The notes: a model not told the origin generated them from the sequence alone. DNA of 64,000 nt from Sophora flavescens (GCA_030762895.1 JAUPTC010000245.1:1-64000), one strand, 5' to 3'. Shown: positions 43,291-54,501, counted from the stretch's first letter. Translations and numbers: made by a program.

Positions 43291-43954
43291 TGATATGATC
43301 CTAACAAGGAACATATATATTTTCGGATCTATCCTTGAGTGACCAAACAGAATTATAGAAGATGAAATACAAAATTGGATAAGATGAGAAATGGGAGGTA
43401 GGCGCCACAAATCCAAGGGGATTTGATAAGCCAATGTGAGGCTCGCCACAAGAATCTTGGATTCTTGATAAGAACAAGGGTTGGCTCAATGAAGAACCCA
43501 AGAGAGAAAACACTCTCACAATTGGAATCAATCCAAAATGAACTCAAAGTTGTCATTTCATGTGGTATTGCAATGATACATATACAAGGATGGCTGCCCA
43601 CTGTTGGGTTGCCTTGTCTCTCAATATTCCATAACCTACACCTAATAACTCACATAACTCACCAACTAAATGACACTAAAAACATTCACTAACTCCCACT
43701 ACCATGCATTTACCACATTAATTGATAAATGCATTTACATTAACATTTATGCATAAACATGATAATAAATTCCCACTAGCCATTATTATGACTAAGAGCA
43801 CTACTAGGAAGCATTTTGTGAGGCTACGAGAATACAAAAGGTCATCTTAAAATTCAGCCCAAAAATAATACGAAAATTATAAATAAAAATTATAAAAATA
43901 TAATAATCTGAATATGCTTCTTTCCACATGCTCAAGCCATCCATGTTCCTATCA
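43291..43954 (-). repeat. A2 5' LTR
   Basis: TGATATGATCC to TTCCTATCA; right flank GTTAA. Very few differences from the 3' LTR. Confidence 0.93.
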
Positions 43955-46900
43955 GTTAACTATGGGATCCTTGCAAGTGGGTCATGAGTTAACCATGAGA
44001 TCCTTACAAGTGGGTCATGGGTTAACTATAGAATCGTTTCTAGAAGGATATTTGCAAGGGGGTCATGGGTTAACCACGGGATCCTTGCAAATGGGTCATG
44101 GGAAAACCCTCGGATCCTTGCAAGGGGGTCATGGGTTAGTCATGGGTTCCTTGCTAGGGGGTCATGTGGTAACCATAGGATCCTTGCAAGTGGGTCATGG
44201 GTTAACAATGTGATTCTTCCATGTGGGTCATGGGTTAACCACGGGATCCTTGCAAGGGGGTCATGAGTTAACCATGGGATCCTTATAAGTGGATCATGGG
44301 TTAACCATGGGATCGTTGCAAGGGGGTCATTGGTTAACCATGGGATTCTTGCAAGGGGATCGGGGGTTAACCATGGGATCTTTGAAGTGGGTCATGTGTT
44401 AACCATGGAATCATGGCAAGGGAATCATGGGATCCTTACAAGGGTGTCATGGGTTAACCCTTGGATCCTTGCAAGGGGGTCATGGGTTAACCATGGGATC
44501 CTTGGTAGGGGGTCATGGGTTAACCATGGGATCCTACCAAGGGGGTCATTGGTTAACCATGGGATCATGGCCAGTGGGTGAATGGTTTACCATGGGATCC
44601 TTGCAAGTGGTTCATGGGTTAACCATTAGATACTTACAAGTGGGTCAGGGGTTAACCATGGGATCCTTTCTAGGTGGATCCTTGCAAGGGGGTCATGGGT
44701 TAACAATGGGATCCTTTCAATTGGGTCATGGGTAAAAAATTTGATCTTTGCAAGGGGGTCATGGGTTAACCATGGGATCCTTGCAATGGGCTCATGGGTT
44801 AACCATGGGATCATGGCAAGTGACTCATGGGAAAACCTTAGAAATCCTTGCAAGGGGATCAAGGTTAATCTTCGGATCCATGCAAGGGGCTCATGAGTTA
44901 ACCATGGGATCCTTGCAATGGGGTCAGGGGTTAACCATGCGATCATGGTAAGTGAGTCATGGGTTAACTATGGGATCCTTGCAAGAGGGTCATGGGTTAA
45001 CCATAAGAATCTTTCTACTGGGACCCTTGCAAGGGGGTCATGGGTTAACCATGGGATCAATGCAAGTGGGATATTGGTTAAACAAAGGATCCTTGCAAGT
45101 GGGTCATGGGTTAACCATGGGATCCTTGCACGGGGGAAACGGTTTAACCATGATATAGTTGCAAGGGAGACATGGGTTAACCATGGAATCATGGCAAGAT
45201 GGTCATGTATTAACCATGGGATCCTTGCAAGTGGGACATGGCTTAACCATGGGATCCTTGAAGTGGGTCATGGGTTACCCATGGGATCATTGCAAGGGAA
45301 TCATGGGTTCATCATGGGATCCTTGCAAGGGTGTCATAGGTTAACCCGAGGATCCTTGCAAAGGGGTCATGGGTTAACCATGGGATCCTTGGAAGGGGGT
45401 CATGGGTTAACCATGGGATCCTTGCAAGGGGGTCATGGAATAACCATGAGATCCTTGCAAGTAGGTCATAGGTTAACCATGGGATCCTTTCTACAAGGAT
45501 ATTTGCAAGGAGGTCATGGGTTAACCATGGGATCCTTGCAAGTGTGTCATTGGAAAACCCTCGGATCCTGGCAAGGGGTACATTGGTTAACCATGGGATC
45601 CTTGCATGAGGGCGTGGGTTTACCATGGGATCCTTGCAAGGGGTTCGTAGGTTAACCATGGGATCATTGCAAGTGGGTCATGGGAAAACCCTTGGACCCT
45701 TGCAAGGGGGTCATGGGTTAATCATGGGATCCTTACAAGGGGGTCATGGGTTAACCATGGGATCCTTGCAAGGTGATCGTGGGTTAATCACGTGATCCTT
45801 GCAAGGGTGTTATGGGTTAACCTTGGGATCCTTGCAAGGGGATCATATGTTAACCATGGGATCCTTGGAATGGGGTCATGGGTTAACCATAGGATCATGG
45901 CAAGTGGGACATTAATTAAACAAGGGATCCTACCAAGTGGATCATGGGTTAACCCTGGGATCCTTGCATAGGGATAATGGGTTAACCATGGGATCCTTGC
46001 AAGGGAGTCATGGGTTAACCATGGGTTCCTTGCTAGGGGGTCATGGGTTAACCATGGAATCATGGCAGGGGGGTCATGTGTTAACCACGGGATCCTTGCA
46101 AGTGGGTCATGGCTTAACCTTGGGATCCTTGAAAAGGGCCATGGGTTAACCATGGGATCCTTGCTAGGGGTCATGGGTTAACCATAGGATCATCGAAGTG
46201 GGTCATGGGTTAACCATGGTATCCTTGCTAGGGGGTCATGGGTTAACCATGGGATCCTTGCAAAGGGGTTAGGGGTTAACGATGGGATCCTTGAAGTAGG
46301 TCATGTGTTAACCATGGGATCATGGCAAGGGGATCATGGGTTAATCATGGGATCCTTGCTGGGGGTCATGGGTTAACCATGGGATCATGGCAAGTGGGTG
46401 AATGGTTTACCATGTGATTCTTGCAAATGGGTCATGGGTTAACCATGAGATCCTTGCAATTGGGTCATGGGTTAACCATGGGATCCTTTCTAGGTGGATT
46501 CTTGAAAGGGGGTCATGGGTTAACCATGGGAACGTTGCAAGTTGGTCATGGTAAAACCCTTGGATCCTTGCAAGGGGGTCATGGGTTAACCATGGGATCC
46601 TTGGAAGGGGGTCATGGGTTAACCACGGGATCTTGGCTAGTGGGTCATGGGAAAACATTAGAAATCCTTACAAGGAGGTCATGGTTTAATCATGGGATCC
46701 TTGCAAGGGGGTCATGAGTTAACCATGGGATCCTGGCAAGGGGTCATGAGTTAACCATGTGATCATGGTAAGTGGGTAATGGGTTAAACATGGGATCCTT
46801 TCAAGTGGGTCATGGGTTAAATATGGGATCCTTGCAAAAGTTTCATGGGTTATCCAGGAGATCTTAGCAAGGGGGTCATGGGTTAACCAAGGGATCATGG

Positions 46901-47492
46901 CAAGTGGGACATTGGTTTTTAGGGATTCTTGCAAGTGGGTCATAGGTTAACCATGGGAATCTTGCATAGGGTTAATGGGTTAACGATGGGATCCTTTCAA
47001 GGGAGTCATGGGTTAACCAATGTTCCTTGCTAGGGGGTCATGGGTTAACCTTGGAATCATGGCAAGGGGGTCATGTGTTAACCATGGTATCCTTGCAAGT
47101 GGGTCAAGGCTTAACCATGGGATCCTTGCAAATGGGTCGTGGGTTTTCCATGGGATCCCTTCTATGGGGATCTATGCAAGGGGGTTATGGGTTTACCATT
47201 GGATTAGGGCGAATGGGTCATGAGTTAACCCTGGGATCCTTGCGAAAGGGTCATGGGTTAACCATAGGATCATGGGAAGTGGGTCATGGGTCATGGGATC
47301 CTTGCAAGTGGTTCATGGGTTAAACATGGGATACTTGCAGGGGGTCATTGGTTAACCATGCCATCCTTGCAAAGAGGTCAGGGGTTAACCATGGGATCCT
47401 TGAAGTGGGTCATGGGTTAACCAAGGGATCATGGGATCCTTGCAAGGGTGTCATCAGTTAACCCTGGGATCCTTGCAATGGGGTCAGGGGTT
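43955..47492. repeat. S1 minisatellite, block 6
   Basis: About 105 units. Some stretches are regular 33-mers, others carry the longer TCCTTTCTAGGTGGATCC type. The end of the block (46990-47300) repeats the unit order seen at 35829-36075 and 36284-36590, tying all S1 blocks together as one old array. The 245-codon frame at 44918-45655 is repeat-derived. Confidence 0.92.
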
Positions 47493-48433
47493 AATGATGT
47501 AAGCCCAATGGAGACCGATTTGGATCAAGAAGCTATTCAAGGTCTTGGTGGCCCAATGACAAGAGCAAGGGAAAAGAAAGCCCAAGAAGCTCTAACTCAA
47601 TTGGTGGTGCTCTTAATGGACATAAGCCCAAATGCACATGCAAGTAATGAAAAAAATGAGCCCAAGGTAATAACTTTGCTCATCCAAGCCCAAGAAGAAT
47701 GAAGAGGGCATGCAAGTCCATTTTTCTTTTAATTCAATAAGTGTAATGGGTTATTTGAGTGGATCCAAGTTTGTTAGTGTTGCAATTGGGTCAAGCCCAT
47801 CTAATCTCATGTTGAGCACGAAATTACATAGGTTAGTTGGGAGTAATATTTTTGGTTTGCATACCAAAAGTAACTCCATTTTGAATTATTAGTCTTTTAT
47901 ATTTTTAGTTAATTGTGTGGTGGTTACACTTTTAATTTGAGAAATAAGTGTGGCTATTACATAATGATATAGAGAGTGGGTAATAAGTCACCTTTATGTG
48001 GCTGAGTTACAGAAGGGTTTTAGTGAGTCATTAGTTGTGGAATTAAGTGACATTATTATTTGGGGGTTATGGAATGTGGGGAATACAATGTAATTTAGAT
48101 TTGGGCAGCCATGGCTATATGTATTGGGGCCCTAAACACATGAATGGTAACTTGGATGTTGAATTTGGATTGAAATCCATTTGTGAGAGAATTGTCTCTC
48201 TTTGGTTCTTGGTTGAGCCAACTATTGTTCTTATCAAGAATCCAAGATTCTTGTGGCGAACTTCATAGGCTTATCAAACTCTCTAGTTTGTGGCGCCATA
48301 CCATCTCTAATCTTCACCATTTTCATATTTTCTTCTTCTTATTTTGCTTCCAAAAATTGGTTTCGCATTAACTTGTTAAGAATTCAACCAAATAGATCTT
48401 CAACAAGGCAACCTCACCATTTGGTTGTCATCA
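47493..48433 (+). repeat. D LTR, 5'-truncated
   Basis: It starts within the LTR (AATGATGTAAGCCC, about 45 bp in by comparison with the E LTR) directly after S1 and ends GTTGTCATCA. It holds a pol-tail frame (AIQGLGGPMTRAREKKAQEAL, split here as AIQGLGGPMTRAR and EKKAQEAL), CTATATGTAT near 48115, and the hairpin AAGAATCCAAGATTCTT near 48236. The 5' TG end and any left target duplicate are lost. Confidence 0.87.
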
Positions 48434-48742
48434 AGTGGTATCAAAGCTTAGGCTTTGGTTGAATTTCTGAATTTTGTTCTTCATCTTCTACTTTCTTGTT
48501 TTCTTCTTTTAAACCAACAAACTATCAAAAAAAAAAAACACTTTGATTCTATTTGTGAAGGGAAAATTTCGTGGTTGTTGTTCTTGCTCAAAAAAAATTG
48601 CAAGTGTGATTCTCTTCTTCAAAGTTTGAAAAAAAAATTTTTGCACAAATTATTAGAAAAAAAAAACTGTGCATGAAAGCTTGAAAAAAAAAGGAAGAGA
48701 AAAGTCTATTTGAGCAACTTGTGTTCTTGAAACTATCTATAT

Positions 48743-48812
<70 letters not shown>

Positions 48813-49099
48813 CCCTTCTTCCTTGTTCTTATTTCCAAAGCTTTGCCTTTCTAGCCTTTCCTTTTGTTTGCTTTGTTTTGATAAGTTTTGTGATTTTTGT
48901 TACTTGAATTTTTTGGATTTTTGTGTGATTTTTGTGTTTGACTCTTCTAAGAACTAAAGGAGAACATTTGAGAGGAAAAAGGCAAGAGTGTCCAAAATAC
49001 ATTTTTTGTGTGGAAAAAACCAAAAGAGTGGAAAAAAAATCCATTGTGTGAACTAGTGAGGGAGTGTAGTGAGGAAACAGAAACTCTTCTACTCAAATC
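48434..49099 (+). other. D primer site and leader with (AT)n
   Basis: TGGTATCAAAGC at 48436-48447 is the tRNA-iMet-type primer site. The leader is homologous to that of B, but where B has a poly-A run (CTTGAAAAAAAAA) D has an (AT)32 microsatellite at 48747-48810. No gene is seen in the leader. Confidence 0.82.
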
Positions 49100-49770
49100 A
49101 TGGCCAACAATGAAGATAGTCCACCATTATCTCCAAGGTCAGCCACTCTTCAAGCTAGGATGGCCAATCAAGTCTCTTCAAAGACAAATGGAGCAAATGC
49201 AAGCCAATTATGAGAGACAACTTGCTAACCTACACCATGACGATTCAAGTGACTATGATAGTGAAATAGGAAGGCCTAGAGGAGGACGACATAGAAGAGG
49301 AGGACATAGGGGAGAGAGACGTGATAGAGGACTTGAAGGGGTCAAAATCAAAGTTCCTCCCTTTATTGGGAAGAATGATCCGGAGGCTTACTTGGAGTGG
49401 GAGCTAAAAATAGAACAAGTCTTTGATTGTAATTCATACAATGAAAGCAAGAAGGTGAAAGTAGCCGCCCTTGAGTTCAAGGAATATGCCCTTGTGTGGT
49501 GGGACCAACTACAAAAAGAAAGGAGGAGACATGGAAGAGAGCCCATAGACACTTGGGAGGAGATGAAATTTGTCATGAGGAAGAGGTTTGTCCCAAACCA
49601 TTATCAAAGGGACATTCACAACAAATTACAAAGGCTTACCCAAGGGACCAAAAGCGTTGATGAATATTTCAAGGAGATGGAGTTGGCCTTACTTAGGTCA
49701 AATTTTCAAGAGGATAGGGAGGCTACCATGGCAAGATTCCTACATGGCTTGAATCAAGATATAATGCGTG
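49100..49770 (+). pseudogene. gag: D gag, frameshifted and 3'-truncated
   Basis: ATG 49100 starts MANNEDSPPLSPRSATLQARM. Near 49171 a 2-bp loss relative to B shifts the frame, and the main body continues in the frame open from 49008 to 49790. Visible parts: SLQRQMEQMQANYERQL (coiled-coil-like), an Arg/Gly-rich patch (RGGRHRRGG), and the Retrotrans_gag domain (AYLEWELKIEQVFDC, ALVWWDQLQKERRRHG, DTWEEMKFVMRKRF, RLTQGTKSVDEYFKEME, ARFLHGLNQDI). This is the longest gag in the window and shows what B has lost. After GLNQDIMR the sequence switches to a C LTR on the opposite strand, so the zinc knuckle and pol are missing. Confidence 0.85.
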
Positions 49771-50047
49771 CTGGTCTTCCTTCTCTTTGATCATTATGAT
49801 TAGGCCTTGTAAAGCTTGCTTCATCCTCGTAGTCATAGGACCTCCAATTCCATGCAAAGGATCTTTAGATGGGCTGGCTGCATCTCTATTATTCAACAGC
49901 CACTTGAAGTGGATTAAGCACACCAAAAGAAATAAAAAATAACTTAGTGCCTTGGTCCCAAATAAATCAATTGGACTCTTGTACTTTTATTCAAGTAAAA
50001 ATAAAATAACTTCGTTGTAAATTAGACACCATTCTTGGTTTCTATCA
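49771..50047 (-). repeat. C LTR, left partial copy
   Basis: Corresponds to about position 642 to the end of the full LTR at 50792-51718, ending TTTCTATCA. The left edge joins D gag at the shared word TAATGCGTG (49762-49770). Confidence 0.88.
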
Positions 50048-50103
50048 TTCCCTCCCTCTTGAAGAGCATTCGACCTCGAATTTCTTACCTTTGGGAATCG
50101 TGT

Positions 50104-50703
50104 TCATCCTCCGGGTTCAAACACAACTCTTTTGAATCTATGGGGCACCTCTCTTGGAATTACTTCTTCAACATCCTTCAAAATAGAGTCATCACCTCTA
50201 GGCAAAGATAGGAACATCACCTTGATTTCTTTTATAAAGAGACTCTCAATTTTGTTTTCAACCTTTGTTTCACTCTTTTTTTGTTGCTCTTTCCTTCTTG
50301 TTGTATGGCCTTCACTATTCTTTTCTTCGTGACCTATTGGAGAAATATTAGACAAAGTAGAAGAATCCCAACATTTGATTCCATAAACTAATCTAGAAAA
50401 AGATATTAGAGTAAAAGATGGCCATGACTTCCCAAGTGAATTTGAAGATGTATTCTCGGCTTTAGGGGAAGGACATTCTCTAGTTGTCTTCATCTCCTTA
50501 TCTTCCTCTTACAATTCAACTCCAATTGATTGTTGGCATTCTTCCTTTGGAATCACATCTTCAATTTCATTGATTGTCTTGCAAGCTTCCTTTGGAACCA
50601 CATCTTTAATTTCATTGAATGTCTTGCAAGCTTCCTTTGGAGGAAAACCCTTCTTCTCCAAGCGTCTTAGATATCTTTGCATTTCAAAGGATAGTGTTGC
50701 CAT
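50104..50703 (-). pseudogene. C ORF, copy 1 (nonsense mutation)
   Basis: Reading from ATG 50703 (MATLSFEMQRYLRRLEKKG) the frame has two or three copies of a 15-residue motif (PKEACKTFNEIKDVV). A stop replaces Gln after GVEL at about 50509-50511 (CAA to TAA, seen by comparison with copies 2 and 3). The rest is open from 50493 to 50104 and ends with the RT-linker relic SILKDVEEVIPREVPHR and FEPGG. Function unknown. Confidence 0.75.
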
Positions 50704-50772
50704 GATAGGTGGTGGGAAGAAGAATTTTTTTTTTTTGGAATTCAATGGATAGATAACACCTGATTTCAAGAG

Positions 50773-50789
50773 TCGAAGCTCTGATACCA
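50773..50789 (-). other. C primer binding site
   Basis: On the minus strand TGGTATCAGAGC followed by TTCGA: a perfect 12-base match to the plant initiator tRNA-Met 3' end, better than in A or B. Copies lie beside 52244 and 53920. Confidence 0.85.
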
Positions 50790-50791
50790 AA

Positions 50792-51718
50792 TGATAGGAG
50801 ATCACTTAGGACCGTCTTGAAAACAGGAAAAGGACACAAGGAACTTGACCCAAACCGCGACGTAGAACCAGAGTTATCAAAGATGCGTGACCCTAACAGC
50901 GACCTTCCGGTAGAACCAACACTATAAAGTTCTTAACCCAAGAACAAAGGGAAAAGCTCTCACAATAGAGAAACTCTCAAATTTCATTAATCATTCAAAT
51001 CTGAATTGTGTAGTACAAGAGTTCCATATTTATAGCCTAACTAGGAAACACGAGAATTAAATTCCCACTACCATGCATTTACCACATACATTGACAAATG
51101 CATGTACACTACCTAGAAAGTAAGCATAATCAAGGAATTAAATTCCCAGCAGCTATTATTATGACTTATGGAACTACTAGGAAGCATTTATTGGACTTAG
51201 GGGAAAACTAAAAGTCACCAGAAAATTGTGCCTAAAATAACTACAAAAATTATAAATAAAAATGGTAAAAATTGGTCTTTAATTATTATCTAATCAGTCC
51301 ATTGATAAAGTCCACTAATCAGCCCTTGAATGCTTCTTGCCTTTTGAATTGGGCCTTCCAAAACAGTCTTCAAGTTGGACTGAAATCAACCTCATCAAGT
51401 TGGAGCAAAGTGACCCAATTTGGAGCAGCCTCTAATGCGTGCTGGTCTTCCTTCTCTTTGATCATTATGATTAGGCCTTGTAAAGCTTGCTTCATCCTCG
51501 TAGTCATAGGACCTCCAATTCCATGCAAAGGATCTTTAGATGGGCTGGCTGCATCTCTATTATTACACAGCCACTTGAAGTGGATTAAGCACACCGGAAG
51601 AAATAAAAAATAACTTAGTGCCTTGGTCCCAAATAAATCAATTGGACTCTTGGACTTTTATTCAAGTAAAAATAAAATAACTTCGTTGTAAATTAGACAC
51701 CATTCTTGGTTTCTATCA
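50792..51718 (-). repeat. C LTR, full copy 1 (927 bp)
   Basis: TGATAGGAGATCAC to TTTCTATCA. The minus-strand TATA box reads TATAAATATGG here (about 51034). It also carries the hairpin GTTCTTAACCCAAGAAC. A short deletion lies near 50861 (CGCGACGTAGAACC for CGCGACCTGCCGGTAGAACC). Confidence 0.93.
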
Positions 51719-51755
51719 TTCCCTCCCTCTTGAAGAGCATTCGACCTCGAATTTC

Positions 51756-52211
51756 TTACCGGCCTTCACTATTCTTTTCTTCGTGACCTATTGGAGAAAT
51801 ATTAGACAAAGTAGAAGAATCCCAACATTTGATTCCATAAACTAATCTAGAAAAAGATATTAGAGTAAAAGATGGCCATGACTTCCCAAGTGAATTTGAA
51901 GATGTATTCTCGGCTTTAGGGGAAGGACATTCTCTAGTTGTCTTCATCTCCTTATCTTCCTCTTGCAATTCAACTCCAATTGATTGTTGGCATTCTTCCT
52001 TTGGAATCACATCTTCAATTTCATTGATTGTCTTGCAAGCTTCCTTTGGAACCACATCTTTAATTTCATTGAATGTCTTGCAAGCTTCCTTTGGAGGAAA
52101 ACCCTTCTTCTCCAAGCGTCTTAGATATCTTTGCATTTCAAAGGATAGTGTTGCCATGATAGGTGGTGGGAAGAAGAATTTTTTTTTTGGAATACAATGG
52201 ATAGATAACAC
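51756..52211 (-). pseudogene. C ORF, copy 2 (3' deletion)
   Basis: The N-terminal part is intact (MATLSFEMQRYLRR at ATG 52157, then the PKEACKT repeats and ISPIGHEEKNSEG). About 219 bp are missing relative to copies 1 and 3, joining TTTCTTACC to GGCCTTCACT near 51762. The linker relic PREVPHR is therefore lost. Confidence 0.82.
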
Positions 52212-52243
52212 CTGATTTCAAGAGTCGAAGCTCTGATACCAAA

Positions 52244-53177
52244 TGATAGGAGATCACTTAGGACCGTCTTGAAAAGAGCCAAAGGACACAAGGAACTTGA
52301 CCCAAACCGCGACCTGCCGGTAGAACCAGAGTTATCAAAGAAGCGTGACCCTAACCGCGACCTGCCGATAGAACCAACACTATAAAGTTCTTAACCCAAG
52401 AACAAAGGGAAAAGCTCTCACAATAGAGAAACTCTCAAATTTCATTAATCATCCAAATCTGAATTGTGTAGTACAAGAGTTCCATATTTATAGCCTAACT
52501 AGGAAACACAAGAATTAAATTCCCACTACCATGCATTTAGCACATACATTGACAAATGCATGTACACTACCTAGAAAGTAAGCATAATCAAGGAATTAAA
52601 TTCCCAGCAGCTATTATTATGACTTATGGAACTACTAGGAAGCATTTATTGGACTTAGGGGAAAACTAAAAGTCACCAGAAAATTGTGCCTAAAATAACT
52701 ACGAAAATTATAAATAAAAATGGTAAAAATTGGGCTTTAATTATTATCTAATCAGTCCATTGATAAAGTCCACTAATCAGCCCTTGAATGCTTCTTGCCT
52801 TTTGAATTGGGCCTTCCAAAACAGTCTTCAAGTTGGACTGAAATCAACCTCATCAAGTTGGAGCAAACTGACCCAATTTGGAGCAGCCTCTAATGCGTCT
52901 TTGGTCTTCCTTCTCTTTGATCATTATGATTAGGCCTTGTAAAGCTTGCTTCATCCTCGTAGTCATAGGACCTCCAATTCCATGCAAAGGATCTTTAGAT
53001 GGGCTGGCTGCATCTCTATTATTACACAGCCACTTGAAGTGGATTAAGCACACCAAAAGAAATAAAAAATAACTTAGTGCCTTGGTCCCAAATAAATCAA
53101 TTGGACTCTTGCACTTTTATTCAAGTAAAAATAAAATAACTTCGTTGTAAATTAGACACCATTCTTGGTTTCTATCA
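52244..53177 (-). repeat. C LTR, full copy 2 (934 bp)
   Basis: TGATAGGAGATCAC to TTTCTATCA, same features as the copy at 50792. Confidence 0.93.
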
Positions 53178-53233
53178 TTCCCTCCCTCTTGAAGAGCATT
53201 CGACCTCGAATTTCTTACCTTTGGGAATCGTGT

Positions 53234-53887
53234 TCATCCTCCGGGTTCAAACACAACTCTTTTGAATCTATGGGGCACCTCTCTTGGAATTACTTCTTCA
53301 ACATCCTTCAAAATAGAGTCATCACCTCTAGGCAAAGATAGGAACATCACCTTGATTTCTTTTATAAAGAGACTCTCAATTTTGTTTTCAACCTTTGTTT
53401 CACTCTTTTTTTGTTGCTCTTTCCTTCTTGTTGTATGGCCTTCACTATTCTTTTCTTCGTGACCTATTGGAGAAATATTAGACAAAGTAGAAGAATCCCA
53501 ACATTTGATTCCATAAACTAATCTAGAAGAAGATATTAGAGTAAAAGATGGCCATGACTTCCCAAGTGAATTTGAAGATGTATTCTCGGCTTTAGGGGAA
53601 GGACATTCTCTAGTTGTCTTCATCTCCTTATCTTCCTCTTGCAATTCAACTCCAATTGATTGTTGGCATTCTTCCTTTGGAATCACATTTTCAATTTCAT
53701 TGATTGTCTTGCAAGCTTCCTTTGGAACCACATCTTTAATTTCATTGAATGTCTTGCAAGCTTCCTTTGGAGGAAAACCCTTCTTCTCCAAGCGTCTTAG
53801 ATATCTTTGCATTTCAAAGGATAGTGTTGCCGTGATAGGTGGTGGGAAGAAGAATTTTTTTTTTGGAATACAAAGGATAGATAACAC
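53234..53887 (-). CDS. C ORF, copy 3 (open, 217 codons)
   Basis: The only open copy, read from ATG 53887. The start used by copies 1 and 2 (MATLSFEMQ) is changed to TATLSFEMQ here, so translation would need the upstream ATG. Residues about 35-80 contain tandem 15-residue repeats (PKEACKTFNEIKDVV, PKEACKTINEIENVI, PKEECQQ), encoded by a 45-bp DNA repeat. The C-terminus is a Lys/Glu-rich stretch and LPRGDDSILKDVEEVIPREV, the relic of the segment before the RT palm, then FEPGG. It shares this ending with A1, so A1 and C derive from related deletion forms. No enzymatic domain is present. Confidence 0.6.
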   Translation of the reverse strand: MLSILCIPKKKFFFPPPITATLSFEMQRYLRRLEKKGFPPKEACKTFNEIKDVVPKEACKTINEIENVIPKEECQQSIGVELQEEDKEMKTTRECPSPKAENTSSNSLGKSWPSFTLISSSRLVYGIKCWDSSTLSNISPIGHEEKNSEGHTTRRKEQQKKSETKVENKIESLFIKEIKVMFLSLPRGDDSILKDVEEVIPREVPHRFKRVVFEPGG

Positions 53888-53919
53888 CTGATTTCAAGAG
53901 TCGAAGCTCTGATACCAAA

Positions 53920-54501
53920 TGATAGGAGATCACTTAGGACCGTCTTGAAAACAGGCAAAGGACACAAGGAACTTGACCCAAACCGCGACCTCTTAGGGTA
54001 GAACCAGAGTTATCAAAGAAGCGTGACCCTAACCGCGACCTGCCGGTAGAACCAACACTATAAAGTTCTTAACCCAAGAACAAAGGGAAAAGCTCTCACA
54101 ATAGGGAAACTCTCAAATTTCATTAATCATCCAAATCTGAATTGTGTAGTACAAGAGTTCCATATTTATAGCCTAACTAGGAAACACGAGAATTAAATTC
54201 CCACTACCATGCATTTACCACATACATTGACAAATGCATGTACACTACCTAGAAAGTAAGCATAATCAAGGAATTAAATTCCCAGCAGCTATTATTATGA
54301 CTTACGGAACTACTAGGAAGCATTTATTGGACTTAGGGGAAAACTAAAAGTCACCAGAAAATTGTGCCCAAAATAACTACGAAAATTATAAATAAAAATG
54401 GTAATAATTGGGCTTTAATAATTATCTAATCAGTCCATTGATAAAGTCCACTAATCATCCCTTGAATGCTTCTTGCCTTTTGAAATGGGCCTTCCAAAAC
54501 A
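53920..54501 (-). repeat. C LTR, right partial copy
   Basis: Matches the first 575 bp or so of the full C LTR, to CCTTCCAAAACAG. The break lies about 66 bp short of where the left partial copy begins. A 30-bp segment (CCTTTTGAAATGGGCCTTCC plus AAAACAG) is present twice in tandem at 54475-54533. Confidence 0.88.

Larger units (their letters stand above)
41757..43954 (-). mobile_element. Complete A2 element, target duplication GTTAA
   Basis: LTRs 41757-42420 and 43291-43954 (664 bp each) flank an 870-bp internal region. Flanks are GTTAA at 41752-41756 and 43955-43959, inside the GTTAAC of S1 units. This is the same subfamily as the element nested in B at 24444-26643, in opposite orientation. 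Confidence 0.96.
49762..54501 (-). mobile_element. Tandem array of small non-autonomous element C
   Basis: Partial LTR (to 50047), internal (50048-50791), LTR (50792-51718), internal with deletion (51719-52243), LTR (52244-53177), internal (53178-53919), partial LTR (53920-54501). The primer site on the minus strand is TGGTATCAGAGC followed by TTCGACTC; the polypurine tract is AAGAGGGAGGGAA. The internal region is only about 744 bp with one ORF. Neither end is an LTR terminus. Confidence 0.9.

Noticed and set aside
32061..47492. Long open frames of 11-residue repeats in S1 (for example 44918-45655)
   Set aside because: The repeat unit is 33 bp, so frames stay open on both strands in several phases. 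There is no start context, no domain, and the reverse frames are just as long.
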